A DNA stretch of 64,000 nucleotides from Labedella endophytica. Its GTDB lineage: Bacteria > Actinomycetota > Actinomycetes > Actinomycetales > Microbacteriaceae. The DNA is taken from contig NZ_RZGZ01000001.1 in NCBI RefSeq assembly GCF_003990045.1, positions 62,001 through 126,000 of the forward strand, written 5' to 3'. This document shows positions 49,664-58,218 of the stretch, piece by piece. Within the stretch, counting starts at the first letter, position 1. Each line of letters begins with the position of its first letter. Below the pieces are notes generated by a model that saw only the letters and a list, made by a program, of their open reading frames with translations, had not been told where the DNA came from and made no database searches. The position numbers were made by a program, and so were the translations under genes.

Positions 49664-49769
49664 GTCGTCCTCCTCGCACCGCCGCGGCGATGCATCGGTC
49701 GTTCAGTCGATGGGATGGATGCGGCCCGCGCTCCGAGAGGAGCGGGGCCGCATACCGGGTCGTGCGTGG

Positions 49770-49943
49770 TTACTTCTTGAAGACGTCCTTGACGTCCTCG
49801 ACCGTGCCGCGGGCCTGTCCCTTGGTCTGGTCGGCCTTGCCTTCGGCGACGAGCTTGTCGTTGTCCGTCGCGTTGCCGATGGCCTCCTTGGCCTTGCCGG
49901 TGACGTTCTCGGCGGCGGCCTTGATCTTGTCTGCAGCACTCAT
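49770..49943 (-). CDS. CsbD family stress protein
   Basis: 57 residues: AADKIKAAAENVTGKAKEAIGNATDND, then KGQARGTVEDVKDVFKK. This is the CsbD pattern of highly charged helical repeats. ATG 49943 has AAAGGAC about 8 nt upstream. CsbD proteins are general-stress proteins of unknown biochemistry, often sigma-B dependent. Here it is embedded in the Asp23 operon. Confidence 0.92.
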   Translation of the reverse strand: MSAADKIKAAAENVTGKAKEAIGNATDNDKLVAEGKADQTKGQARGTVEDVKDVFKK

Positions 49944-50005
49944 GATGGGTGTCCTTTCGTTGTGACCGTGGCGTAGGAGCCACGGGATGGGATGGGTGGG
50001 GTGGG

Positions 50006-50608
50006 TCAGGCGACCCTGTTGGTGCCGGCGAACTTCGTGCGGAGTCCGCTGACGATCTGGATGACGATCGGGGTCGACGTGCCCAGCACGGCGTCCCACT
50101 CGGCCACGGCCGCATCGATCGAGCGACGCAGTTCCACGGGGGAGGCCCCGCGGCGAGCGTGCGCGGTGAGACGCAGCGTGTTCTCGTTCTTGACGCGGAA
50201 GCCCGCGACGTCCACGGACACGACGTCCGGGTTACGGGTGATGGCCTCTTCGAGGACCTGCGCCGCGACCTTCACGTCGAGCGTGACGCCGCCGCCGCTC
50301 GGAGCCTTCCGCGAGGAGGCCTCGTCGATCCGCAGCAGCGTGCCGGTGTGGCCGCGCCCCTGGCGGAAGACGAACCACAGCAGGCTCACGATGAGCAGCA
50401 CGGCCGCGACGGCCGCCACCCAGAGGATCCATGGCTGCGCGTCGAGCGCGTCGGTCGCGGGACCGACGGCGCTCTCTGCTCCGTCGCTGATCGTCGACTG
50501 CGCGTCGGGCAGCAACGCCCCGACGGACACGGCGGCTCCGGCCGCCAGGACGACGAGTCCTGCGACGAAGACGAACAGACGGTTGAGGAATCGGTTGGTG
50601 GAGTTCAT
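50006..50608 (-). CDS. AmaP-like alkaline shock membrane anchor protein
   Basis: 200 residues. Two membrane segments (FVFVAGLVVLAAGAAVSVGAL; PWILWVAAVAAVLLIVSLLW) are separated by an acidic loop. A cytoplasmic Asp23-like domain follows (TLDVKVAAQVLEEAITRNPDVVSVDVAGFRV), a layout typical of AmaP-like anchors that recruit Asp23 to the membrane. Its ATG overlaps the stop of the DUF6286 gene (TGATG). Confidence 0.82.
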   Translation of the reverse strand: MNSTNRFLNRLFVFVAGLVVLAAGAAVSVGALLPDAQSTISDGAESAVGPATDALDAQPWILWVAAVAAVLLIVSLLWFVFRQGRGHTGTLLRIDEASSRKAPSGGGVTLDVKVAAQVLEEAITRNPDVVSVDVAGFRVKNENTLRLTAHARRGASPVELRRSIDAAVAEWDAVLGTSTPIVIQIVSGLRTKFAGTNRVA

Positions 50609-51183
50609 CAGCCCACGGTTCCCTTCTCGGACAGCCGCACCGTTGCGCGCAGCGCCGGTCGGTAGTCGTAGGTGGCGAGTTCCGCGTCGACCGCCTCCTG
50701 GATCTCCCGGGTGTTCAGCGTGCGACCGCTCGTCCGCGTGATCTCCACGCGGGCACGACGGGCGCCCACGCTGACGGTGACCTGCGACGGGTCGACGTCG
50801 CCGGCGTACGACGCGGTGTTCGCGAGCGACTGTGCGATCACGCGGTCGTCCACAATGGCGGCGGTGCGATCGATCGTCGCGCCCCGGCGCCCCCGGCGGG
50901 CCGGGGCGAGGGACATCACGATCAGGACCAGGCCGACGACCGCGACCACGGCGCCGAGGGCGACGAGGAGCGGGGCCGGTGCTGCCGCCGCGCTGAGGAC
51001 GGCGGTGACCGCGTCCTGCGGGGCGACGAGGAGCGCCGGCTGACCGATCGCGGCGAGGACCGACTCGGTTCCGAGCCAGGCCAGAACCACAACGAGCACG
51101 ATGGCGATGGTGATCGCGAGGCCGGAGCGCGGCGAGTGCGTCTCGCGACGAACCACGCGGCGGTAGAGCGCCGGGTTGCTCAT
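50608..51183 (-). CDS. DUF6286 domain membrane protein of the Asp23 cluster
   Basis: 191 residues. Two membrane segments (GLAITIAIVLVVVLAWLGTESVL and LLVALGAVVAVVGLVLIVMSL) precede a soluble domain with ATIDRTAAIVDDRVIAQSLANTASYAG and VSVGARRARVEITRTSGR, the pattern seen in DUF6286. It may be a second, divergent AmaP-type anchor. It starts inside the end of the preceding Asp23-like gene and is coupled to the AmaP-like gene. Confidence 0.8.
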   Translation of the reverse strand: MSNPALYRRVVRRETHSPRSGLAITIAIVLVVVLAWLGTESVLAAIGQPALLVAPQDAVTAVLSAAAAPAPLLVALGAVVAVVGLVLIVMSLAPARRGRRGATIDRTAAIVDDRVIAQSLANTASYAGDVDPSQVTVSVGARRARVEITRTSGRTLNTREIQEAVDAELATYDYRPALRATVRLSEKGTVG

Positions 51184-51533
51184 GACACTCTCCTTCGTTC
51201 ATCGAGCTGTGCGCCGGTGATGTGCAGGTCGACGCGGGTGATGGTGGATCCGGTGAGGTGCAGGCACCGTTCGCGAATGGTGGACTGTGCGCGTGAGAGG
51301 CGTTCGAGGACCGTGCCGTGGCGCCGGGCGTCGACCCCGAGGGGGGAGACGTGGATCGGTGCGCTCGCGATGACCGTGAGGTCGCCGCGGGCGTCGGAGA
51401 GGTCGACGGACACCTCCGACGCCCGCACGCCGAGCTCCTCCGCGGTGACGGCCGACACGACGCGACGCACGGCCCGGGAGCTGATCGTGTTGCGACCACG
51501 CACGGCCTGCTGGGCCGTCACCGCCGCGGTCAC
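51180..51533 (-). CDS. Asp23/Gls24-like protein, short variant
   Basis: 117 residues. The Asp23-type order is recognisable: GRNTISSRAVRRVVSAVTAEELGV, SEVSVDLSDARGDLTVIASAPIHV and ITRVDLHITGAQL. The stop overlaps the DUF6286 start and the start overlaps the DUF2273 stop (ATGA), so it is fully embedded in the operon. The family match is weaker than for the two other paralogues. Confidence 0.75.
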   Translation of the reverse strand: MTAAVTAQQAVRGRNTISSRAVRRVVSAVTAEELGVRASEVSVDLSDARGDLTVIASAPIHVSPLGVDARRHGTVLERLSRAQSTIRERCLHLTGSTITRVDLHITGAQLDERRRVS

Positions 51534-51718
51534 GACGACCGCCGCCCGCGGAGGGCGTCGGCGACGCTGCGCAGGTCGAGCTTGCCTTCGAGCACGCGTC
51601 CGACGCCGTAGCCGACGAGGACGAACAGGGCGACGAGGACCATGCTCCAGAACCCGAACGCGACGGCCGCGAGCGCCAGCACGGCCCCGATCAGCATGCC
51701 CCGGTCGGTGGCGCTCAC
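51530..51718 (-). CDS. DUF2273 small membrane protein
   Basis: 62 residues with two short hydrophobic segments (GMLIGAVLALAAVAFGFWSM; LVALFVLVGYGVGRVLEGKL). It is the small DUF2273 partner constantly found between Asp23 genes in Firmicutes and Actinobacteria. ATGA overlaps join it to the genes on both sides. It probably shapes or anchors the Asp23 complex at the membrane. Confidence 0.85.
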   Translation of the reverse strand: MSATDRGMLIGAVLALAAVAFGFWSMVLVALFVLVGYGVGRVLEGKLDLRSVADALRGRRSS

Positions 51719-52134
51719 TGGACGCGGCTCTCGTCGGCGTCGTCGTTGTCGTCGGACGGGATGAAGACGTCGGAGACGGTGACGTTCACCTCGGTGACGT
51801 CCATGCCGACGACGTTCGCGATCGCGTCCGTGACGCTGCGACGCACGTCGTCGGCGACGCGCTGGAGGTCGACGGGGTACTCGGCGACGATCGTGATGTC
51901 GGCGGCGACCTGCTTCTCACCCACCTCGACCGAGACGCCCTGGCCGCGGTCCTGCGCGTTGATGGCGTTGCGGATGGCGCCGATGGCACGGGCCGCTCCG
52001 CCGCCGAGGTCGTGCACGCCGGGGACCTCACGGGCGGCGATGCCGGCGACCTTCTGAACGACGCCGTCGGCGATCGTGTTCTTGCCGGTGGCGGTCGTCG
52101 CGGCGTAGGTCGTGGTGTCGGTGACGTTCGACAT
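51715..52134 (-). CDS. Asp23/Gls24 family envelope stress response protein
   Basis: 139 residues, the classic length. GKNTIADGVVQKVAGIAAREVPGVHDLG, VSVEVGEKQVAADITIVAEYPVDL and VTEVNVTVSDVFIP are the conserved family blocks. ATG 52134 has AGAAGGAG 8 nt upstream, the strongest ribosome site of the cluster. It is the first gene of the operon 52134-48509, so it should be the most abundant product. Confidence 0.92.
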   Translation of the reverse strand: MSNVTDTTTYAATTATGKNTIADGVVQKVAGIAAREVPGVHDLGGGAARAIGAIRNAINAQDRGQGVSVEVGEKQVAADITIVAEYPVDLQRVADDVRRSVTDAIANVVGMDVTEVNVTVSDVFIPSDDNDDADESRVQ

Positions 52135-52315
52135 GGTGTTTCTCCTTCTGGGTGTTTCTCGGGTGGCGCAGGTCGGGTGCCCGGCTGCGGTAGCCCTGCT
52201 GTGTGCCGGGCGACATCAGTAAGACGCATTCATAGGCATGAACCTCACGTTCACTCAGCGAACTCACATGTTGCTGTTCCCGATGCGCAGATTTCGGATA
52301 TTCGAGGTGGTTGCG

Positions 52316-53353
52316 TCAACGACGCAGAGTGTCTCGCGGGTGCTCGCCGAAGCGGGAGCGGTAGGCGGCCGAGAACCGGCCGAGGTGGCCGAAGCCCCAC
52401 TGCTGGGCGACCGCCGCGACGGTCGTCTCGTCGGTCGAGAGGCCGGCGAGGGCCGTGTGCGTCCGGTCGAGTCGGATGTCTCGCAGGTACGCCGTCGGCG
52501 ACGTGTCGAGGTGCCGGTTGAGGTGATGTTGCAGGGTCCGCGTGTGCAGCCCGGCGGCTCGCGCTGCGTCGGCCGGGGTGACGGGTTCGTGAGCGTGGTG
52601 GTGGAGGTATTCGAGCGCGAGACGTGTCCGGGCGAGGGACGGTTCCCGGAGAACGGGAGGCACGTCGATCCCGAACCACGGGAACAGCTGCAGGAACGAG
52701 CGGGCGAGGGACCGCTGCGCGGCGAGCCGCAGGATCGGCGACGCGACGGGGCTCACGAGATCCTCGGTGGCCGCCGATACGGCGACCCGCCATTGCGCGA
52801 TCCCGTCGTCGCTCGGCATCGCGTCATGGTCGAACGACACGGCCTGTGCGGGCCCGGCGTGGAACTCCGTCGCGATGTCCTCGAGGAACGCCGGGGCGAA
52901 GTGGACGAGGTTCTGGTGGTGCGGCCCGAAGGAGAAGGCGAACCTCTGCTCGGAGGGAAGGAGGAACGGCGTCGTGGCCTTCAGGGACGTCGGGTGGTTG
53001 CGGCGGGTGAGCTCACCGCCTCCGGATCGGAACCACGAGACGACGTAGTCGCGCAGGTGGGGGACCTCTCCGCTGAGGTGTCCCGTGAGAGTGGAGGTCC
53101 GGAGGGAGACACGGTCGTCGCCGACGGAGGCGTAGCGGAACGAGAACGGTTCGGTCCCGCGGTGCACGGCGAAGCGCTGGCCGTCGTACGCGTCCTGGTA
53201 GGTCTGACGGGCTTCGTCCACGTCCTCACCGACGACGGTGGACCGTGCGAGCGGTGCCTCGCTCGTGATCGACGAGGCGGTGGCGCCGGTCGTCGGGTCG
53301 GTGTCGGGTTCTCGGTCCGTTTCGGGTTCGGGTGCGAGGAAATAGTGCTGCAT
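52316..53353 (-). CDS. AraC family transcriptional regulator
   Basis: 345 residues. The N-terminal ~230 residues are a cupin-like sensor region of the AraC-binding-domain type (FSFRYASVGDDRVSLRTSTLTGHLSG; LPSEQRFAFSFGPH). The C-terminal double HTH is ALEYLHHHAHEPVTPADAARAAGLHTRTLQHHLNRHLDTSP followed by AAVAQQWGFGHLGRFSAAYRSRFGEHPRDTL. ATG 53353 follows AAGGAC by 6 nt; the frame further upstream is not used. It lies 181 bp upstream of the Asp23 operon on the same strand and could regulate it. That gap contains TTCAT-N4-ATGAA (52228-52241). Confidence 0.88.
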   Translation of the reverse strand: MQHYFLAPEPETDREPDTDPTTGATASSITSEAPLARSTVVGEDVDEARQTYQDAYDGQRFAVHRGTEPFSFRYASVGDDRVSLRTSTLTGHLSGEVPHLRDYVVSWFRSGGGELTRRNHPTSLKATTPFLLPSEQRFAFSFGPHHQNLVHFAPAFLEDIATEFHAGPAQAVSFDHDAMPSDDGIAQWRVAVSAATEDLVSPVASPILRLAAQRSLARSFLQLFPWFGIDVPPVLREPSLARTRLALEYLHHHAHEPVTPADAARAAGLHTRTLQHHLNRHLDTSPTAYLRDIRLDRTHTALAGLSTDETTVAAVAQQWGFGHLGRFSAAYRSRFGEHPRDTLRR

Positions 53354-53632
53354 GGTCGTCCTTGGTGGGAAAGGGGGCCTGTCGTGGCACGAGGCGGGCC
53401 CCCAGGGCCCCGCCGCTTTCCGTGTCACTACAGAGACGAACCGTGAGCAGGATTCGTCACGGATCACGCACATATTCGTCACCGCGTTTCGCGCGGATTC
53501 ACCCCAGAACGCGTCACAGCACGCGAGTGCGCACGGATGCCGTCGACCCGACCGACGCGACGACCGGGAAGATCACCGGTCTCGGTGGGCAGGATGACCG
53601 ACTGCCCGCCAGAGGAGCACTCGGACTCGATG

Positions 53633-53971
53633 TCAGATGTGGCTGCGCGGCGGCGCGGTCTTCCCGGTCGTCGAGTTCGGTTCCGCGGTGAAGACGAGGC
53701 CGGAACCGCTGTTGGCGGAGGTCGTGAGGATGATGAGCCACTCGCGGTTGATGGCCGGCAGGCGGCGGTGGTCGTAAGCGAAGTAGAGGGGAATGGACGC
53801 GTCCATCCACACGCTCGACCGCCCGTTCCCCACGGTGGGATCGTCGGTCCAGGAGAAAAAGAAGCTCTCGTGACGCCGGAGCTTGTTCCCGATCACGATC
53901 TGCAGGTGGGCGAGAGTGCGGTCCTCGATCGTGATGTCGAGCTCCGCGTCGGCGTAGACCAGTTTTCCCAT
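53633..53971 (-). CDS. DUF7882 family protein
   Basis: 112 residues: MGKLVYADAELDITIEDRTL, AHLQIVIGNKLRRHESFFFS, WTDDPTVGNGRSSVWMDASI, then LYFAYDHRRLPAINREW. This family is widespread in Microbacteriaceae and was long mislabelled as ATP-dependent DNA ligase; it has no ligase motifs. Cytoplasmic, function unknown. The C-terminus (NSTTGKTAPPRSHI) is a low-complexity tail. No gene is seen in the 279 bp before it (53354-53632), which hold only short direct repeats of ATTCGTCAC near 53452 and 53474. Confidence 0.85.
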   Translation of the reverse strand: MGKLVYADAELDITIEDRTLAHLQIVIGNKLRRHESFFFSWTDDPTVGNGRSSVWMDASIPLYFAYDHRRLPAINREWLIILTTSANSGSGLVFTAEPNSTTGKTAPPRSHI

Positions 53972-54097
53972 GCGGACTCGTCTCCGATTCGTGACCGGAC
54001 GAATGCACGTGGCAGGAAGCCGGCCGCCCGGCCGGGCTCAGACTGTCAGCGTCCTGTCATGAAGTCCACAGACCCGGACGGATGCACAGGGAGCGAC

Positions 54098-54361
54098 CTA
54101 CAGGTCGTAGCCGTCGAGGCCGAAGGGCTCGGAGACGTCGCCGGTGTCGCGCTCGTCCTCTTCGACCTCGGATTCCTCTAAGATCACGGGCAGTCCCGGA
54201 GAGACGAGGACCCAGATCCGGCGGTTGCCGAACACGATGAAGTCGACGAACGCACCCCCTGCGTGGATGGCCGCGACCATCGCCTCTCGCAACTCCTCGA
54301 CCGGGTGTCCCTGTGCCATGGTGTAGGACTTCGTCCCGACGGTCGCTGTATAGCGCTTCAC
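54098..54361 (-). CDS. Hypothetical small acidic protein
   Basis: 87 residues, family not recognised. MKRYTATVGTKSYTMAQGHP, VEELREAMVAAIHAGGAFVD, FIVFGNRRIWVLVSPGLPVI and a strongly acidic tail (EESEVEEDERDTGD). The GTG start has TGGGGA about 6 nt upstream. Alternating hydrophobic residues suggest a small beta-rich fold. It may be functionally tied to the neighbouring DUF7882 protein, since both are small single-domain proteins on the same strand, but this is only positional. Confidence 0.65.
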   Translation of the reverse strand: MKRYTATVGTKSYTMAQGHPVEELREAMVAAIHAGGAFVDFIVFGNRRIWVLVSPGLPVILEESEVEEDERDTGDVSEPFGLDGYDL

Positions 54362-54514
54362 GATGTCCCCATTTCGTCGCGAGTAACGCTAGCGGCCCCC
54401 GATGCGCGATGTCGAGCGGGTCGATCTCCCAGCGCCCCGACGGCGGGGCGATCTGCGTGGAGTCGCTGAGGGCAAGCCAGGCGTTTTCCGAGCGGGAGTC
54501 CCTATCCTGAGGGG

Positions 54515-54610
54515 ATGACACGCACCGTCGACCCCTCGTCCGACTGCCATAATTCCCGCGCCCGGGTGACCCCGGGCGCGCTCCACTGCCCGCAGGAGGT
54601 CGGCCGATGA
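54515..54610 (+). CDS. Possible 31-codon leader ORF coupled to the CNNM transporter gene
   Basis: ATG 54515 opens a 31-codon frame (MTRTVDPSSDCHNSRARV...) whose TGA overlaps the start codon of the transporter gene (ATGA). TATCCT lies exactly 6 nt before the ATG, so it could be a leaderless leader peptide. A hairpin with GCGCCCGGG arms (54558-54579) lies inside it. This could be a translational attenuator. It may also be chance; the coding evidence is weak because the frame is short. Confidence 0.4.
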   Translation: MTRTVDPSSDCHNSRARVTPGALHCPQEVGR

Positions 54611-55941
54611 ACGGCGACCTCCTTCTGAACATCGGCCTGGTGGTCCTCTTCGTCCTGATCGGCGGGGTCTTCGCCGCCACCGAGATGGCGCTCGTCACGC
54701 TCCGCGAGAGTCAGGTGAACGGCCTGGCTCAGCGCGGGAAGCGCGGCGAGAAGGTCGCAGGCCTCGCCCGGAACCCCAATACGTTCCTCTCAGCGGTGCA
54801 GATCGGCGTCACCGTGGCCGGATTCGCGTCCGCCGCGTTCGGTGCCTCGTCGATCGCGCCGTTCGTCTCACCGTTGTTCATCGCGTTGGGTCTCAGCGAG
54901 CAGGCCGCGTCGACCGTCGCGACGCTCGTGCTCACCCTGGCGATCGCTTACCTCTCGCTCGTGCTCGGGGAGCTCGCCCCGAAGCGCCTCGCGATCCAGC
55001 GCAATGCACAGTTCGCCTACGCCGTCGCGCCCGTGCTCAGCCGCTTCGCCACGCTCATGCGGCCCGTGATCTGGCTGCTCTCGATCTCCACGAACGCGGT
55101 CGTCCGGCTGCTCGGCGGAGACCCGAACAAGTCGAGCGACGAGCTCTCCGACGAGGAGCTGCGCGACATCGTCACGAGCCACGAGGGGCTGCCCGAGGAC
55201 GAGCGCCGCATCCTCGACGACGTGCTCTCCCTGCGTGACCGCCAGATCAGCGAAGTCATGCGGCCGCGTCCCGAGGTCGTGGCCCTCGACGGCGCCGGCA
55301 CGATCGCCGAGGCCGTGGAGCGCGTCCAGGACCAGCCGTTCTCCCGCTACCCCGTGGTCGACCAGTCGATCGACGACATCACCGGTTTCGTGCACGTCCG
55401 CGACCTCTTCGACGCCGCGTCGGTGGACGCCTCCCGTCCGCTCAACACGGTGTCCCGCGACATCCCGTACCTGCCGGCGAGTGCGCGCGTGCTCCCGACG
55501 CTCACGGGGATGCGCGCCAAGAACCAGCAGATCGCGGTCGTCGTGGACGAGTACGGCGGAACCGACGGCATCGTCACGCTCGAGGACCTCGTGGAGGAGG
55601 TCGTCGGTGAGATCTTCGACGAGTACGACACGGACCTCGCTCCGAGCGCGCTCGCCGAGGACGGCGGTCTCGTGGACGGCCGACTCAACCTCCAGGACTT
55701 CGAGGAGGCCACGGGCCTCGACGTCCCTCGCGGCACGTGGGACACGGTCGCGGGCTTCGTCCTCGAACGCCTCGGCCGCCTCGCGACCGTGGGCGACACC
55801 GTCGAGCTCGAGGGCGCGACGATCCAGGTCACGGCGATGGATCGCCGCCGCATCTCGGAGCTCCTCGTCACGAAGACCCCGGCCGCCGATCCGGACGCCC
55901 CGTCCGACGTGAACGAGCCGGACTCGCCCGCTTCCGCCTGA
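54607..55941 (+). CDS. CNNM/CorC-type transporter (hemolysin-like, CBS domains)
   Basis: 444 residues. An N-terminal CNNM membrane domain (~1-190) has GGVFAATEMALVTLRESQ, NPNTFLSAVQIGVTVAGFASAAFG and LVLGELAPKRLAIQ. A pair of CBS domains follows (~205-330; VMRPRPEVVALDG and IAVVVDEYGGTDGIVTLEDLVEEVVGEI) and a C-terminal CorC_HlyC domain (~345-430). Relatives export or balance Mg2+ or Co2+. AGGAGG lies 8 nt before the ATG, so it can also be translated independently of the leader frame. Confidence 0.93.
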   Translation: MNGDLLLNIGLVVLFVLIGGVFAATEMALVTLRESQVNGLAQRGKRGEKVAGLARNPNTFLSAVQIGVTVAGFASAAFGASSIAPFVSPLFIALGLSEQAASTVATLVLTLAIAYLSLVLGELAPKRLAIQRNAQFAYAVAPVLSRFATLMRPVIWLLSISTNAVVRLLGGDPNKSSDELSDEELRDIVTSHEGLPEDERRILDDVLSLRDRQISEVMRPRPEVVALDGAGTIAEAVERVQDQPFSRYPVVDQSIDDITGFVHVRDLFDAASVDASRPLNTVSRDIPYLPASARVLPTLTGMRAKNQQIAVVVDEYGGTDGIVTLEDLVEEVVGEIFDEYDTDLAPSALAEDGGLVDGRLNLQDFEEATGLDVPRGTWDTVAGFVLERLGRLATVGDTVELEGATIQVTAMDRRRISELLVTKTPAADPDAPSDVNEPDSPASA

Positions 55942-55960
55942 CCGCACCCCCACCTCCCGT

Positions 55961-56016
55961 GAGGTGTCGCATTCTGTCGCCTGATCGGTCGGTGAGGCAA
56001 CAGATTGTGACACCTC
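55961..56016. repeat. 56-bp palindromic element, family A
   Basis: It differs from the copy at 60301-60356 by a single base, spacer included. It lies between the convergent CNNM and MATE genes. Confidence 0.9.
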
Positions 56017-56073
56017 ACGGACGTTCGTCGGGTCATCGGCGGAGGTGCATGGGGCGATCGGCCGGTCGAGCGC

Positions 56074-57522
56074 TCACGCGGCGGTGAGTGCCTCCTCCGT
56101 GCTGTCCTGGCTTCCAGCATCGAGACCGCGGTCGATCACGCGGCGGAGGGCGAGCCACAGGCCGACGCCGACGAGGAGCATGACGACCTCCGTGAGGGTG
56201 AGGGCCCAGATGATGCCGGCGAGCCCGAACCACAGGTTGCCGAGGATCACCACGGGTATGAAGAGAACACCCTGCGTCACCGACATGACGGCGGCGGGAA
56301 CGGCCCGCCCCGTTGCCTGGAAGAACGAGATGAGGAGACCGACGAAGCCGTGCGCGACCATCGCGACGAGCTGGGCCGTGAGGACCGTCACCCCGGTCGC
56401 ACGCACCCCGGTATCACTCGAGAAGACCGAGACCACGTGTTCACCGAAGCTGATGAGGAGGACCGACGCGAGTACGCCGATGCCTCCCACGACGATCGCC
56501 GAGGTGCGGAAGGCGCCGCTGAGCCGCGACCGATCTCCCTTGCCGTACGCGTAGGCGAGCAGGGGTAGTACGCCGAGCGTGATGCCCATGAGTAGGAACT
56601 CCGGCACCTGCGCGATGCGCACGGCGACACCCATGGCAGCGATAGCGCCGTCCCCGTATACGACGGCGAGGTTGTTCAGCACGAGCGCCGTCACGATGAG
56701 GAAGCCGGACTGCATCAGCTCGCTCGCGCCCACGCCGAGCACGGGGCGCAGGATGCGCGGCGCGAGGGTGAACCATCGCGGGGAGACTCTCAGATTCTCG
56801 CTGTGGCGTGCGAGCCACACGGCGAAGTACGTTACGACCACGACGTTGGCGAGGCCGACAGCGAGGGCGGCTCCGGCGACGCCCCAGCCGAGTACCAGGA
56901 CGAAGAGGACGTCGAACACGACGTTGGCGACCGTCGATGCGATGATCGCGACGAGCACTTGCCGTGCAGCGCCTTCGGCCCGTACGAGCTGCTCGAGGCA
57001 GAATGCGGCGGCGAGCACGGGGACGAACGCGAGCAGGACGCCGACGAAGGCGCGTGTCGCGTCGGCGGCGTCCGCATCGGCGCCGAGCAGTGCGACGAGC
57101 GGATCGAGCAGCGCGAGCCCGATCACACCCAGGACGAGCCCCACGATGGCGGCACCCCACACCGAGAAGGCCCCGACGTGCTTGATGTCGTCGGCGGCGC
57201 GCGGATCGTTCTCGGATGCCCCGAGCAGTCGCGAGACGAGTGCGCCACCTCCCGTACCGAACACCCCGCCGACGCCCATGACGAGCCCGAGCACGGGGGC
57301 ACCGAGCGTCACCGCGGCGAGGAGGGCTGTGTCGTGGAGGGACCCGATGAAGCCGGCGTTGATGACGTTGTAGACGGCGCCCACGATCATCGCGGCGACC
57401 ATCGGGATGCACAGGTGGACGAGGGCGCTGAGGATCGGCGCCGACGACAGGTACCAGCGGTTGTCCCGGTCGGGACGGACGGCGGGGATCGTGGGCGTGG
57501 TGTTGCGGGGTTCGGTGCTCAT
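56074..57522 (-). CDS. MATE family efflux transporter
   Basis: 482 residues with 12 membrane segments in two homologous halves. ALVHLCIPMVAAMIVGAVYNVINAGFIG is the MATE TM1-TM2 region. It probably exports drugs or metabolites by Na+ or H+ antiport, like DinF/NorM-type proteins. AAAGGAG lies 5-6 nt before ATG 57522. A MarR gene lies 180 bp upstream on the same strand, and regulation by it is likely. The gap between them contains short GC-rich hairpins only. Confidence 0.9.
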   Translation of the reverse strand: MSTEPRNTTPTIPAVRPDRDNRWYLSSAPILSALVHLCIPMVAAMIVGAVYNVINAGFIGSLHDTALLAAVTLGAPVLGLVMGVGGVFGTGGGALVSRLLGASENDPRAADDIKHVGAFSVWGAAIVGLVLGVIGLALLDPLVALLGADADAADATRAFVGVLLAFVPVLAAAFCLEQLVRAEGAARQVLVAIIASTVANVVFDVLFVLVLGWGVAGAALAVGLANVVVVTYFAVWLARHSENLRVSPRWFTLAPRILRPVLGVGASELMQSGFLIVTALVLNNLAVVYGDGAIAAMGVAVRIAQVPEFLLMGITLGVLPLLAYAYGKGDRSRLSGAFRTSAIVVGGIGVLASVLLISFGEHVVSVFSSDTGVRATGVTVLTAQLVAMVAHGFVGLLISFFQATGRAVPAAVMSVTQGVLFIPVVILGNLWFGLAGIIWALTLTEVVMLLVGVGLWLALRRVIDRGLDAGSQDSTEEALTAA

Positions 57523-57702
57523 GGCTGCTCCTTTCCGGGCAGGCTGGCGCGCGCCGGCGACTGTCGGCGCGCGGAGGCGCGCGAGGGCGCGCCGAGGATC
57601 GCCGCGGGTGTCCCGGTGCTCGGGCGCGGCGAGACCGTGAGTGGCACGGCGAGTGCTCGCCGTGGCCCGATCAGCGGGGAGCCGGGTTATGACGTGCCGG
57701 GC

Positions 57703-58140
57703 TCAGCGGCGGGGCTGGGGGAGTTCGGCCGTGATCTTCTTCAAGAGGGCGAGGAGCGTTGCGCGCTCGTCGCCGTCGAGGGGGGCGAGTATGGCGTCGT
57801 CGGTCGCGGCCATGGCGTCCTCGAAGCCGGAGATGAGTTCGGCCCCCGCGGGGGTCGCGTACACGCGTTTGCGGCGTTCGTCTCCGTCCTCGGTGCGGCG
57901 CTCGACGAGGTCGCGGCGTTCGAGACCCTGGAGGAGGCTCGAGACGCTCGCGGCGCTCGTGCGACTGACCGCGGCGATGTCTCGTTGGATGGAACCGGGA
58001 TTGTCGACGAGATATCCGAGGACGAAGGCCTGTTCATGGCTGAGCTCTCGGGCGCGGATCCAGTCCTCACCGGACTTTTTCTGGGCCCATCCGATCCAGC
58101 GGACGAGCTCGAGACTGCTGGTGAATTCCGGTTCCTTCAT
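57703..58140 (-). CDS. MarR family regulator
   Basis: 145 residues. The winged helix is at LSHEQAFVLGYLVDNPGSIQRDIAAVSRTSAASVSSLLQGLERRDLVERR, with the wing TEDGDERRKRVYATPAG. The C-terminal helices form the dimer interface. It is transcribed from a TTGACA-N17-TAGGTT promoter whose -10 is 7 nt from the ATG, so the message is leaderless. The promoter contains GTTAG/CTAAC dyads suited to MarR binding, hence probable autoregulation together with the downstream MATE gene. Confidence 0.88.
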   Translation of the reverse strand: MKEPEFTSSLELVRWIGWAQKKSGEDWIRARELSHEQAFVLGYLVDNPGSIQRDIAAVSRTSAASVSSLLQGLERRDLVERRTEDGDERRKRVYATPAGAELISGFEDAMAATDDAILAPLDGDERATLLALLKKITAELPQPRR

Positions 58141-58142
58141 GG

Positions 58143-58176
58143 TTAGAAACCTAACTGTTAGATATCAAACTGTCAA
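58143..58176 (-). promoter_or_regulatory. Leaderless promoter and operator of the MarR gene
   Basis: Minus strand: TTGACA (58176-58171), 17-nt spacer, TAGGTT (58153-58148), then 7 nt to the ATG at 58140. GTTAG-N4-CTAAC overlaps the -10, so a bound repressor would block the start site. Confidence 0.75.
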
Positions 58177-58218
58177 CAGGCCGGCCGCGATCGAATGCGG
58201 GAGGGGGTTCGGGTGGGC

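Noticed and set aside
53633-53971. ATP-dependent DNA ligase label often given to such proteins
   Set aside because: At 112 residues it has no nucleotidyltransferase Lys motif; it matches the small DUF7882 pattern instead.
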